This document shows, one piece after another, positions 9,039 through 18,025 of a stretch of 64,000 bases of DNA. Every line of letters starts with the position of its first letter. The stretch's first letter is position 1. The translations under genes were made by a program, and so were the position numbers. The DNA is from Shewanella dokdonensis (GTDB lineage: Bacteria; Pseudomonadota; Gammaproteobacteria; Enterobacterales; Shewanellaceae). The notes below the pieces were generated by a model, which made no database searches, was not told the DNA's origin, and saw only the letters and a list, made by a program, of their open reading frames with translations. The stretch is from positions 2,232,001-2,296,000 of the forward strand of contig NZ_CP074572.1 of assembly GCF_018394335.1 (NCBI RefSeq). The letters are read 5' to 3'.

Positions 9039-9992
9039 ATGTCTTCACAATCAAACTCAAAACCGTCTATCGCTGTAGTTGAAGATGTTATACCAACGGA
9101 AATTGCCCAGGCTGCCAATGAAGTAGACCTGCTGCAACTGTTATTGGAACGGCTGCAGCAGCCCACGTTACAGGTGGACTTACAAGGCACAGTGGTTTAT
9201 GCCAATAAAGCGGCGTTATCGCTGTTTGCGGCCACGGCCGATACCTTGGTAAGTAAGCAATTACACTCGTTTCTTGCTGCGCCATGGTCAACTTTCTATC
9301 GTAATTGCTTTGCACAGTATGGCGATCCGCAAGCGCTGATCCACAGTGCCTCTGAAATGATGATCGATATCAATGAAACCGCCGTCCCCGTGAATATGTC
9401 GCTGTCGTTTATGCCGGTAAAACAGCCTTGTTTGCTGGCGACTTTTCAAGATTTGAGAGCGCAGAAAGCCGAAATCCAGCGGTTGCATCAACTGGCGTGT
9501 ACCGATGCGTTAACCGGGCTGGCAAACCGCCGTGCCTTTTTTGATACCTTGCAGAAACTGTGGGAACAGTGCACCACGGCCCGCGACCCGGTTTCCATAG
9601 TGATTGTGGATGTGGATCACTTCAAACTCTTTAACGACCGTTTTGGCCATATCCAGGGTGACCGTTGTTTGCAGCAGGTGGCGTATGCACTGCAACAAGC
9701 CCTGCCGGATGATAACTGTTTGGCGGCACGTTATGGTGGCGAAGAGTTTGCGCTGATCCTGCCGGGCATGAATGGTATTCAGGCCAAGACCATTGCCGAA
9801 GGTTTGCGTGAGCGTATTGCGCAGATTAATTGCGGTGAACTGGCGGGCAAGTCAGGAATTACCGTGAGCCAGGGGATTGCCGCAGAGGTTAATGGTCAGT
9901 TCCGTACTCCTGAAGCACTGCTGTTTGCTGCCGATACCGCACTGTATCGGGCGAAGAAAGACGGCCGCGATCGGGTTAACTTGTCTAACTGA
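9039..9992 (+). CDS. PAS-GGDEF diguanylate cyclase
   Basis: A 317-residue cytoplasmic protein with no membrane segment. Residues about 28-140 form a PAS-like sensor (LQVDLQGTVVYANKAALSLF). Residues 150-317 form a GGDEF domain with DVDHFKLFND at 191-200 and the active-site loop ARYGGEEF (GGEEF at 233-237), so it should make cyclic di-GMP from two GTP. The position five residues before GGEEF, where an RxxD inhibitory site normally sits, reads DDNCLAARY, so product inhibition of the classical kind is not expected. The start has a strong AGGAGAAGG. The signal sensed by the PAS domain is unknown. Confidence 0.9.
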   Translation: MSSQSNSKPSIAVVEDVIPTEIAQAANEVDLLQLLLERLQQPTLQVDLQGTVVYANKAALSLFAATADTLVSKQLHSFLAAPWSTFYRNCFAQYGDPQALIHSASEMMIDINETAVPVNMSLSFMPVKQPCLLATFQDLRAQKAEIQRLHQLACTDALTGLANRRAFFDTLQKLWEQCTTARDPVSIVIVDVDHFKLFNDRFGHIQGDRCLQQVAYALQQALPDDNCLAARYGGEEFALILPGMNGIQAKTIAEGLRERIAQINCGELAGKSGITVSQGIAAEVNGQFRTPEALLFAADTALYRAKKDGRDRVNLSN

Positions 9993-10003
9993 AAGCAACG
10001 ATT

Positions 10004-10282
10004 ATGGATTGGCATTTTATCTTTAGCCACGCATTGCCACAGCAGCGAGTAATGGCGTTTTTGTGGTTACAGCGGCAGCAATATGACAACACGGCCGAAG
10101 TGGCGGCAGCACAGTTATGGCAGGCGTGTTGTCATGATGAACTCAGTAAGATGTTATTGAGTGATTTATGTTTGTGCCATGCGCACACGGGCAGCCATGA
10201 TGCCTCCGACAATGAGTTTATCAGCCGGTTACTCTGTGCTATTGATAGACGTTTGACGCAAGCAACTCCGGCGGAACACTGA
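10004..10282 (+). CDS. Hypothetical protein
   Basis: A 92-residue soluble protein that I do not recognise. It is rich in Leu, Gln, Ala and His, has several cysteines, and is probably helical. It starts 11 bases after the diguanylate cyclase stop and is probably cotranscribed with it. Its 3' end overlaps the convergent phosphatase gene by 44 bases. No signal peptide or membrane segment is visible. Confidence 0.5.
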   Translation: MDWHFIFSHALPQQRVMAFLWLQRQQYDNTAEVAAAQLWQACCHDELSKMLLSDLCLCHAHTGSHDASDNEFISRLLCAIDRRLTQATPAEH

Positions 10283-10856
10283 TTTTTTTAAGACCGCCGT
10301 GCCGATAGTAGTAAAACGCATCCTGTGGCCGCTCCTGCTGCCAGATATCTTCGTAAGGCAACTGTAGCAACAATGCCCGCAGTATCATGCCGGTTAATCC
10401 GTGGCTGATAACTATCAGCTTGTCCCCAGAATGCAATTCCGCTAGCCAGTTGTTGAGTCGTCGACGAATGGCGGCAAAATCTTCCCCTTGCGGTGCTTTT
10501 AAATACCAGTCTGGCAGTTGTTGCAGTTGTGGCTGAGATGCCAGAATTTCATCAATACGGCACTGCTCCCATTGTCCTAGCCCAACCTCTTGCACGCGTG
10601 CATCGATGCCGATGTGATCATTGCCGATGCCAAGGCCTGCACATACCAACCGCGCCGTTTGCAGCGTTCTCCCCAAGGGGCTGCTAACAACGCGCCACTG
10701 CTGGATATCACGGATGTGTTGTTTGAGGGTAACGCCCATCGCATGCGCTTGCCGTTCACCCAAGGTGGTGAGTGGCGAGTTACATTGGCCTTGCAGGCGG
10801 CGCTCGGCATTAAAGCGGGTCTGGCCGTGACGCAGGATAAAAAGTTCAGCAGGCAT
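10239..10856 (-). CDS. Histidine phosphatase family protein (phosphoglycerate mutase-like)
   Basis: A 205-residue protein opening with LFILRHGQTRFNAERRLQG, the RHG block holding the phosphorylated catalytic histidine. VISHGLTG near residue 150 carries the second active-site histidine, and the Arg of SSPLGRTLQTA completes the pocket. The length fits GpmB/CobC-like members, which act on small phosphate esters; neighbours give no hint of substrate. The start codon at 10856 has only a weak ribosome site. It converges with the small hypothetical gene. Confidence 0.8.
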   Translation of the reverse strand: MPAELFILRHGQTRFNAERRLQGQCNSPLTTLGERQAHAMGVTLKQHIRDIQQWRVVSSPLGRTLQTARLVCAGLGIGNDHIGIDARVQEVGLGQWEQCRIDEILASQPQLQQLPDWYLKAPQGEDFAAIRRRLNNWLAELHSGDKLIVISHGLTGMILRALLLQLPYEDIWQQERPQDAFYYYRHGGLKKISVPPELLASNVYQ

Positions 10857-11089
10857 GTGTGTTCAGGTGTCGACGGAAAACTGCATAGTGCCGCCGCGGT
10901 TGCACTGCGGTCAAGGCATTCGTGGAAACGTAGGGCATATCTGGGATGTTGAAAGTTTTTCATGATCAACACGGCGTTTGCTGAAACCTGTTCAACTAAG
11001 TCAGTGTCTAGCGTGTTATTGCTGCCGTTAATTGTAGCGCCAGTGCTAGCATGTCCTGTCTAGTATTTTCTACCCTCGTCGGAGGAACC

Positions 11090-12220
11090 ATGAGTTCAGC
11101 TGTCCCGTTGCCATTTCGTGCCGAACATGTCGGCAGTTTTCTACGTCCAGATTACCTGTTGCAGGCCAGAGCGGCTTTTGCCAGCGGCAGCATTGACGCT
11201 GCACAACTGCGGCAAGTGGAGGATCGCGCCATTGCCGAGGTGATTGGCATGCAGCGAGATGTTGGGCTAAAGGTGATCACCGATGGTGAGTTTCGGCGCA
11301 CCTATTTTCATGTGGATTTTTTGCGGCAGTTAGGTGGCGTAGTCAGTGAAGAACCGCGCACTATTACCCGTGACGATGGCAGCTTGGAATTAGCGCCGCC
11401 CGTTATCAAGGTGATGGACAAAGTACGCCATGTGAAAAATATCCAACTGGCGGATTTTGCCTATCTGCAACAGCAGACCCAAGCATTAGCTAGTGCGCTG
11501 GTGCCAAAAGTGACCTTGCCATCACCCACCATGCTGCATTTTCGCGGTGGTCGGGCCGGGATCAGCACACAGGCGTATCCACAACTGGAACCTGAATTCT
11601 ATGAAGACGTAGCCAAAGCCTACGGTGCCGAGTTGCAGTCACTAGCGGATGCGGGCTGCCGCTATGTGCAGATGGACGATACCAATCTGGCCTATCTGTG
11701 TGACGAAAAAATGCGTGAAGCGGCGCGTAGTCGCGGTGATGATCCGAATGAACTACCGTATCGCTACGCCGATTTTATTAACCGGGTGGTGGCTTATAAA
11801 CCTCAAGGCATGACCTTGGGCATTCACTTGTGTCGCGGTAATTTCCGCAGCACTTACGCGGCAGCAGGTAACTATGAGCCGGTGGCGGAAGCGCTATTAG
11901 CCAAAATGGAACTGGATGCGTTCTTCCTCGAATATGACGACGAGCGCTCGGGTGATTTTCGGCCACTGCGTTTTCTACCCAAAGGCAAACACGTGGTATT
12001 GGGGCTGATCACCAGTAAATTCGGGCAGATGGAATCCAAAGATGCTATCAAACGCCGTATTGATGAAGCCGCCCGTTATGCGCCGCTGGAACAGTTGTCA
12101 CTGTCACCGCAATGTGGTTTCTCCTCAACCGTGCATGGTAACAATATCGCCTTTGATGAACAGCGCCGTAAGCTGGAACTGGTGGTAGAGATCGCGCATG
12201 AAGTATGGGGCGATGCTTAG
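11090..12220 (+). CDS. MetE-like cobalamin-independent methionine synthase C-terminal family protein
   Basis: A 376-residue protein of the family equivalent to the catalytic C-terminal barrel of MetE, without the N-terminal folate-binding half (B. subtilis YxjG/YxjH type). GIHLCRGN supplies the His and Cys zinc ligands and SPQCGFSS the second Cys ligand. It probably transfers a methyl group to homocysteine or a related thiol, but donor and physiological role are not settled for this class. I chose the ATG at 11090 because GGAGGAAC lies directly before it; an upstream ATG at 11051 is open but lacks a ribosome site. A strong terminator follows. Confidence 0.8.
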   Translation: MSSAVPLPFRAEHVGSFLRPDYLLQARAAFASGSIDAAQLRQVEDRAIAEVIGMQRDVGLKVITDGEFRRTYFHVDFLRQLGGVVSEEPRTITRDDGSLELAPPVIKVMDKVRHVKNIQLADFAYLQQQTQALASALVPKVTLPSPTMLHFRGGRAGISTQAYPQLEPEFYEDVAKAYGAELQSLADAGCRYVQMDDTNLAYLCDEKMREAARSRGDDPNELPYRYADFINRVVAYKPQGMTLGIHLCRGNFRSTYAAAGNYEPVAEALLAKMELDAFFLEYDDERSGDFRPLRFLPKGKHVVLGLITSKFGQMESKDAIKRRIDEAARYAPLEQLSLSPQCGFSSTVHGNNIAFDEQRRKLELVVEIAHEVWGDA

Positions 12221-12263
12221 GCTCATCCGCTGTCGTAGCCGCTAGCAGGTGGCACTATGGTTA

Positions 12264-12299
12264 ATGCCAGTCAGTTAAGCTGACTGGCATTTTTGTTTT
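12264..12299 (+). terminator. Rho-independent terminator of the MetE-like gene
   Basis: Perfect 11-bp stem ATGCCAGTCAG / CTGACTGGCAT (12264-12290, 5-base loop) followed by TTTTTGTTTT. It is 44 bases after the stop codon. Confidence 0.9.
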
Positions 12300-12445
12300 G
12301 GAACGTGTGCGTTTGCTTATGGTTTAGGCGTAGCCACCGCGTTAGTGACAGTTTTAGCGCGTGGTAAATATTGTCTGATGTTGCGAACGCCTAGTGTTGT
12401 CGACATAACCATTGGCAAACAAACAGGCAAGCAAGTTCACTGCAT

Positions 12446-12476
12446 AAAAAAATCCGATGACGTTGGTCATCGGATT
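12446..12476 (-). terminator. Rho-independent terminator of the M16 peptidase gene
   Basis: Perfect 11-bp stem AATCCGATGAC / GTCATCGGATT (12451-12476, 4-base loop). On the minus strand it is followed by a run of T. It lies 80 bases beyond the peptidase stop. Together with the preceding terminator this accounts for the gap 12221-12555. Confidence 0.85.
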
Positions 12477-12555
12477 TTGGTGTTAGGTGAGCGTGTTAAC
12501 TCTTCCCACCTAGCAAAAGATTACGGTTTGAGTAGTTTGCTGTCAGCAATTGACA

Positions 12556-15318
12556 TTAACGTACTTTGTTGCCGTATACATCCCAAACTTCAACTTGGCC
12601 TAACTTGAGCGCGCGGATGTCAGCTTCAATAACACTGAGATCGCCTACGACTACCCAAGTTAATTGGTCAGGGTGAAGTGTTGCTTTTGCCATGTTGCGC
12701 ACGTCACTTAAGGTTACTTTATCCAACCGCGCCATAGCGCCTTCGGCGTATTTGTATGGCAGGTTAAATAGCTGTGAGCTGATCATGGCGTTCACGAATG
12801 CACCGTTTGTGGTATAGCCAGACGGTATTGAATGAATAGCTGATTCTTTGTCGCGTTCCAGCTCTTCAGCAGTGATCGGCCGAGTGGTAACGAACTGGCG
12901 AATTTCCTTCGCGATTTCACTCATGCTGGCGGCGGTTTTGTCTGCTTGCACAGTGCCGCTGGCGGTGAACACCTGTTGACCGACAGACGCATTGGAGATG
13001 CCTGAGCCAAAGCCATAAGCCCAGCCTTTATCTTCACGCAGATTCATATTCAAGCGGCTGTTGAAGCCACCGCCCAATGCAGCATTCATCAATGACAGTG
13101 CGGCTGAATTATCGGCGTTAAACGGTGCTACGGCATGACCTACGGTAATGCTGCTTTGTACCATGCCTGGGGCGTTGATCAGAATCACTTTACCAACAGC
13201 ACTGTGGGCTGCGGCTACGCCAGGAAGCTTATCAGGAGTGCCAGCTTTCCAGTCACCAAAATAGCGGTTTGCCAGTTCGGTAGCTTTTTCTAAGGTGATG
13301 TCACCCACCATGTACAGCGTAGCGTTATTTGGCACGATTTCATGGTCGTGGAAATTAACGATCTTCTGGCGAGTTAACGCTTTTTCTTCTTCACGAGAAG
13401 GGATATGACCAAAGCGATGATCGGCACCCCAGATAGCACGGCTGTAGGCAGAACCGGCAGCATTCATCGGATTACGTTCGTAATTGTCGTAGGCCATATC
13501 GACCCGCTCAACCGCTTTATCTATCTCACTTTGTGGATAGCTAGGATTGCGAATGAGATCGGCCGCCAAGGCAAAAGAAGGTTCCAGATATTGTGTCAAC
13601 GGACCCCAGTTAATGCCGCTCTGGCGTTCACTGGCTGCACCCGCAATAGTGGTACCGATTTTTTCCATGGTTGAGGCAATGGCATCGACATTCATGTCTT
13701 TTGTGCCTTGCGACAGCATGCCAAAGGCTTTTTCCGCAACGCTGGTACCGTATTTGTCATCAAGCGCGGTGCCTGTTGCAAACTGCATACTGATGTCCAC
13801 GACCGGCAGACCTGGGCGTGGGCTAACGACAACCTTCATGCCATTGGCTAGCGTGGTTTGCTGGATATCCGGGAAGGTTACCTTGCCAGTAAATTTACCA
13901 GCTTCTGGGATCTTAGTGCGGTCAACTTTACCATTCATTGCCTGTACAAGAGGCAGTGGGCGTAGCTGTGATTCAAAGTAAGGTTTGTCGAGCCATTTTT
14001 TGGCGAGTGCTTTAAGCTCCTGACCATTGGTGGTATTGAGCCAGTTGCGTTGCACTTCAAAGAAGGCTGGATTGTCATGGAATACTTCACCTTCTGCCAG
14101 TTTTTCACCAACACCTTCTGGGCTTTCCAGTGAGCGGATCAAACTAATATCTAGGCTAAGTTTCAAGCCATCTAAACGTTCTTGTGTCGGGCCATTAGTG
14201 TAGTAGTCAGCCAGAATTTTCTGGAGCTGAGTATCTACTTCTTCAACGCTAACGCCTGGTCTGAGTGATACGAAGATAGAGAAAGTGCTGTTAACTTCAT
14301 TGGGCGATACGCTGGCACCAACGCTGTTTGCTAGCTGTAATTTGTCTACCAGTATCTGGTTTAGTGGCGTGGTTTTAGCACCGGCTAGGGTTGCTGCAAC
14401 AACTTCCATCAGGGCCGCATCACGAGTGTCGCTGTTAGGCAGTGGCCAAGTGCGAACAAAGCTGGTGGTCGCGACCTGATCATAGTTAATGTCGCGTTTG
14501 ATCTCTGAAATAGTGGGCACCCACTGATCGATTTTATCGGTAGGTCTACCGGCTGGAGCATCAGAAAAATAGTGGCTCACTTTTTCTTTTGCTGTTGCTA
14601 AATCGATGTCGCCAGATAATACCAATACCGCATTGCTGGCACCGTAGTAATCTTTAAACCATTGTTTTACGTCAGCCAGTGAGGCGTTTTCCAAATCTTT
14701 CATGGAACCAATGGTGGTATGGGCATACGGGTGGCCGATGGGGTAAAACAGTTCTTGGAAACGTTGGCCGGCTTTACTGCCTGGGCGTAACTGGCCTTGA
14801 CGTTTTTCATTTTTTACAACATCGCGTTGTTCATCCAGTGCATCCTGTGTGATCGCGCCAGGGAGATAACCCATACGATCTGATTCCATCCATAGTGCGG
14901 TGTCTATCGCATTGCTAGGCACGGTAGCAAAGTAGTTAGTGCGATCCAGACTGGTAGTACCGTTCATTCCGGTAGCACCAATCTTGTCGAATGGCAGGAA
15001 ATATTCGCCTTTGCGGTTTGATGTACCTTGGAACATCAGATGTTCAAATAAATGGGCAAAACCTGTTTTGCCTTCTGGCTCATCTTTTGAACCGACCTTG
15101 TACCAAATACCCACAAATATATCGGGTACACTGTGGTCGGTATGCACGATAGTGGTCAGGCCATTGGGCAGCACAAATTTTTCATAACCAATGTTGATTG
15201 CAGGCACGCTTGCCTTAACTTCAGGCGCAGTCGCTTGCTCCGGGTGTGGCGTAGCGGCACACGATGTTAATGTGGTGCTTAGCATTACAAGCGCCAAGGT
15301 TTTTCTTATAAATGTCAC
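12556..15318 (-). CDS. M16 family metallopeptidase, lipoprotein
   Basis: A 920-residue, two-module M16 (pitrilysin/insulinase) peptidase. The signal peptide ends in LTSC with the lipidated Cys at residue 20. GFAHLFEHLMFQG carries the zinc site HLFEH at residues 89-93, and DEQRDVVKNEKR supplies the third ligand Glu. The C-terminal module has no HxxEH and is the usual inactive half. I chose the GTG at 15318, 7 bases after AGGAG, over a GTG at 15333 that overlaps that ribosome site. M16 enzymes degrade peptides or unfolded proteins in a closed chamber. A degenerate copy of the 17-base operator precedes it, linking it to the divergent Bat-type operon and the TonB receptor. Confidence 0.9.
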   Translation of the reverse strand: MTFIRKTLALVMLSTTLTSCAATPHPEQATAPEVKASVPAINIGYEKFVLPNGLTTIVHTDHSVPDIFVGIWYKVGSKDEPEGKTGFAHLFEHLMFQGTSNRKGEYFLPFDKIGATGMNGTTSLDRTNYFATVPSNAIDTALWMESDRMGYLPGAITQDALDEQRDVVKNEKRQGQLRPGSKAGQRFQELFYPIGHPYAHTTIGSMKDLENASLADVKQWFKDYYGASNAVLVLSGDIDLATAKEKVSHYFSDAPAGRPTDKIDQWVPTISEIKRDINYDQVATTSFVRTWPLPNSDTRDAALMEVVAATLAGAKTTPLNQILVDKLQLANSVGASVSPNEVNSTFSIFVSLRPGVSVEEVDTQLQKILADYYTNGPTQERLDGLKLSLDISLIRSLESPEGVGEKLAEGEVFHDNPAFFEVQRNWLNTTNGQELKALAKKWLDKPYFESQLRPLPLVQAMNGKVDRTKIPEAGKFTGKVTFPDIQQTTLANGMKVVVSPRPGLPVVDISMQFATGTALDDKYGTSVAEKAFGMLSQGTKDMNVDAIASTMEKIGTTIAGAASERQSGINWGPLTQYLEPSFALAADLIRNPSYPQSEIDKAVERVDMAYDNYERNPMNAAGSAYSRAIWGADHRFGHIPSREEEKALTRQKIVNFHDHEIVPNNATLYMVGDITLEKATELANRYFGDWKAGTPDKLPGVAAAHSAVGKVILINAPGMVQSSITVGHAVAPFNADNSAALSLMNAALGGGFNSRLNMNLREDKGWAYGFGSGISNASVGQQVFTASGTVQADKTAASMSEIAKEIRQFVTTRPITAEELERDKESAIHSIPSGYTTNGAFVNAMISSQLFNLPYKYAEGAMARLDKVTLSDVRNMAKATLHPDQLTWVVVGDLSVIEADIRALKLGQVEVWDVYGNKVR

Positions 15319-15370
15319 CAGTAAACTCCTCACAGGATGTAAAATAACGATGACATTTAGTCATACTAAC

Positions 15371-15387
15371 CTTGCACCAGCCTGACG
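15371..15387. promoter_or_regulatory. Degenerate 17-base operator facing the M16 gene
   Basis: CTTGCACCAGCCTGACG matches 13 of 17 bases of the perfect element CTTGCACCAACCTTGCA. It is oriented toward the M16 gene in the same sense in which the perfect copies face their genes, about 53 bases from the start codon. Confidence 0.5.
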
Positions 15388-15411
15388 AATTGCTGAACAT
15401 CTTTTTCAGAT

Positions 15412-15428
15412 TGCAAGGTTGGTGCAAG
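15412..15428. promoter_or_regulatory. Perfect 17-base operator facing the DUF58/Bat/TPR operon
   Basis: Reads TGCAAGGTTGGTGCAAG on the plus strand, the exact reverse complement of CTTGCACCAACCTTGCA at 42596 and 44151. It contains two TGCAAG units 11 bases apart, the layout of PhoB/OmpR-type binding sites, and lies 62 bases before the ATG at 15490. Confidence 0.75.
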
Positions 15429-15489
15429 TTTACTGTAGTGAAATATCGGATACCGGAATAACATAACGATAAATGGTAACCGCGGCATT

Positions 15490-16994
15490 ATGTGCGACAA
15501 TGACCGAAAGGATTTGAAAGAGCAGCTTAACACGCTGGTTTTGCGGGGCGATGCTAGCCTAAAACAGGCGGCTAAAGCGAGCGCTCTTGCAAAAGTATGG
15601 ACGCGATGGCTGCCCTGGTTGCCCGTTGCGCCAATGTTGATCCTTTGTGTGGCGTGGCTGCTGCCGTGGTCGGTTGCACTGAGTTTGTTATGCCTGCTGC
15701 CGTTGTTATTGCTGGTGGTGGGCTACTGGTTCAATATCCGCGGCGTGAGCTTTAGCCGTAGTCAGGCATTGTTGCAATTTGGACGTTTGCTTAAAGATGA
15801 TGACCGCCTGACCACTGCAGACGAATTTTTATTGCTCGACGGCCCAACGCCATTTTATCAACTGGCGGTTGATGATGCCAAAGCTGTCATCAAACAAGCC
15901 TTAGCTATGCCGCGCTCAGCCCTTGAGCACCCCTTAACTCTCCCACAGGTGAAGCGTTGGCCCCATTTGTTGCTAACACTGCTATTAAGTGTGTTGGTGG
16001 GCTGGTTTGTACTATCTCAAAGCCCACAACATGGCGCACCTGACGTGGCAACCGCATCCATCGCGGCTGATAGCGGCAACACTTTGTTTCATGCTGCTAG
16101 CCAAGCTGAAGATAACCTCAAGTCTCAGACTCAAGCACCAGCGTTGCAGGAAAAAGCCCACCTGCTGAAGCGGCGCCAGTGTCTTCAACCTCTGACGCTA
16201 AGCAAGACGACAACCTAGCTACCGCTACGCCAAGTGGTGCTGATGGGCACGGCACCGCTCAGTCAGCCGCCGCGTCGAGCGCTGCCGCTATGCAATCTTC
16301 CAAGAGCAATGCTGGCGTGAGTGCAATGCAGCAGAGTGCCGCGGCCAGTCAAAACAGTCTTGGTGACATCTCCTCAGCTGCTGACGCGGCGCTTAAAACT
16401 GCGGCGTTAGCGTCACAAGATCAAGGGCAATCGGCCGGGACTCGCGAAAATGATAACGCGCAGCAGACTCAAAAAATAGCGATCAGGCTGGTGACGGCGA
16501 AGTCCGGGGAATAAAAATGCCAATCTGCCCACCGGTACGCAACAGAATTCGGGGAGCGATAAGGACGGCGGTGCCCAGCAACAGCAAAATGCCAATTCGA
16601 AAAGTGGCGATCAGAGTGGTAATCAAGGGCAGTCTCAGGGCAATGGCGGAAAAGGACAGCGGGGAAATAAAAGTCACGGCACCAGTGAAGCGCTGAAGAA
16701 AACCCGTGGTGTGGCGGAACTCTTGCTGTCAGTGCCCATGGGTGATCAGTTAGTGGGAACCCCTAACGCGGGCCGAGAAAAACCACCCAACAAGCTTACA
16801 ACGGCCAACAGCCGACCACTTCACCAGCGGTTAATCCAGCGGCGCCGATCCCGGCCAAGCCTTATGAAGCGGCTGCTGACAGTGTGCTGGATGCCCAGGA
16901 ACAGAAGTTGTTAGAGCAGCTTTATCAGCGCGCAGCGACTGATACCCCGCCACAACCGTCAACTATTAATCAGAGTGAACAGAATGGCAATTGA
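15490..16994 (+). CDS. Membrane protein with long Q/N/S/G-rich tail, first gene of Bat-type operon (four frame changes)
   Basis: Four one-base deletions in homopolymers (16151-16155, 16471-16476, 16506-16509, 16778-16782), once repaired, give one 502-residue protein. Residues about 38-80 form a hydrophobic hairpin and about 157-175 a further membrane helix. From about residue 190 the chain is low-complexity (SGDQSGNQGQSQG and similar), followed by KTTQQAYNGQQP and a helical end. Membrane proteins of DUF4175-like layout occur beside DUF58 and VWA genes elsewhere; I cannot confirm that family. The stop overlaps the DUF58 start, so translation is probably coupled. It may be a scaffold or substrate for the MoxR-DUF58-VWA machinery. 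Confidence 0.6.
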
Positions 16995-17909
16995 TCGTCA
17001 GGTTATTGATCCACAGATGCTTTTTGATCCTGAACTGCTTAGCCGCATTGAACATCTGACACTCTCTGTACGTAATGTTCAGCTCGGTGGCCGTTTGGCG
17101 GAGCAACGTACTCGGGCGCGTGGGCAAGGGCTGGAATTTGCCGATTTTAAACCGTACGTGGCAGGTGATGATTTACGAGCGATTGACTGGAACAGTTATC
17201 GCCGCCTCGGCAAAGTGTTTGTACGGTTATTTGAAGAGCCGCAGGCCATGCCTGTGTACTTTTTAGTGGATTTATCGGCCAGCATGTTCAGTGAAGCACA
17301 GTCACCACGGATCCATGCGGCACTGCGTTGTGCCATGGCGCTATCGGCCATAGTACTGTCGCAGCATGATTCAGTCGCCGTCTTTGCCTTGGGACAGCAG
17401 GCGGCGCAAATTCAGCGAAGCCTGTCTGGCCGTGGTAGTTTGCCCCGTTTGGCACAGCAACTTAGCCAAGTGCAGATGCTCCCAGAGGCCAACTTAGCGG
17501 CGGCAGTGCAGCAGTTTGCCAGTATGCCTTTGCGACGTGGGCTGGTGGTGCTGTTGTCTGACTTTTTAGTCCCGAAGGCTTACCCGCTTTGGCGGATGCG
17601 CTGGACACTTTGCCCCACGCTAAACTGCTGGTGCAATTAACCCAACCTTGGGATGCCCAACCGCAGTTACATCCTGATTTGAACAATAGTGGTGCGGAAG
17701 TGCGGTTTCAGGATTGTGAAACGCTGGGTGTCACCGAAGTGGTGTTATCACCGCAGGCAGTGAAAGCTTATCAAGCTGTGTATCAGGCTTTTAATACTGA
17801 GTTGACCGATTATGCTCAGTCCCGCCAAGCCGGGTTGCTACAACTCAATTGCCAGTTAGATATTGTCGATCAATTGGGCGACTGGCTGTCCCAAGGGGTT
17901 AGTCTGTGA
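16984..17909 (+). CDS. DUF58-domain protein (one frame change)
   Basis: About 308 residues after adding one T to the run at 17563-17567. It has the DUF58 signature GLEFADFKPYVAGDDLRAID followed by WNSYRRLGKVFVRLF, then a VWA-like segment with VDLSASM resembling a metal-binding MIDAS loop, and GLVVLLSDF(F)SPEGLPAL at the frame change. DUF58 proteins work with MoxR AAA+ ATPases and VWA proteins, probably in assembling or activating envelope complexes. Here the MoxR gene is 26 kb away. A GTG at 16975 is an alternative start. The gene overlaps the preceding one. Confidence 0.8.
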
Positions 17910-18025
17910 GTGTCACCGTCAATAGCCTTGTTGCTTCATTTCCTTTTGGCACTGTGCAGCCGGTGTCGCAGTTTGGTCTGCCGCCGCTTTTCTTGAATTT
18001 CGGAGCCTTGTTATGTCATTGCTAA
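17906..18025 (+). CDS. Possible 39-residue peptide
   Basis: A GTG overlapping the DUF58 stop (GTGA) opens a 39-codon frame that ends 13 bases inside the next gene, bridging an otherwise empty 103-base gap in a tightly packed operon. The predicted peptide (MSVTVNSLVASFPFGTVQPV...) resembles nothing I know. It may be a real coupled peptide, a relic, or chance. Confidence 0.2.
   Translation: MSVTVNSLVASFPFGTVQPVSQFGLPPLFLNFGALLCHC

Noticed and set aside
8638..9060. Minus-strand open frame of 140 codons before the diguanylate cyclase
   Set aside because: It starts inside the cyclase and covers the transposon end; composition and lack of family features suggest chance.
12345..12608. Plus-strand open frame of 87 codons
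   Set aside because: It runs through the peptidase terminator and into the antisense of the peptidase gene; no family features.
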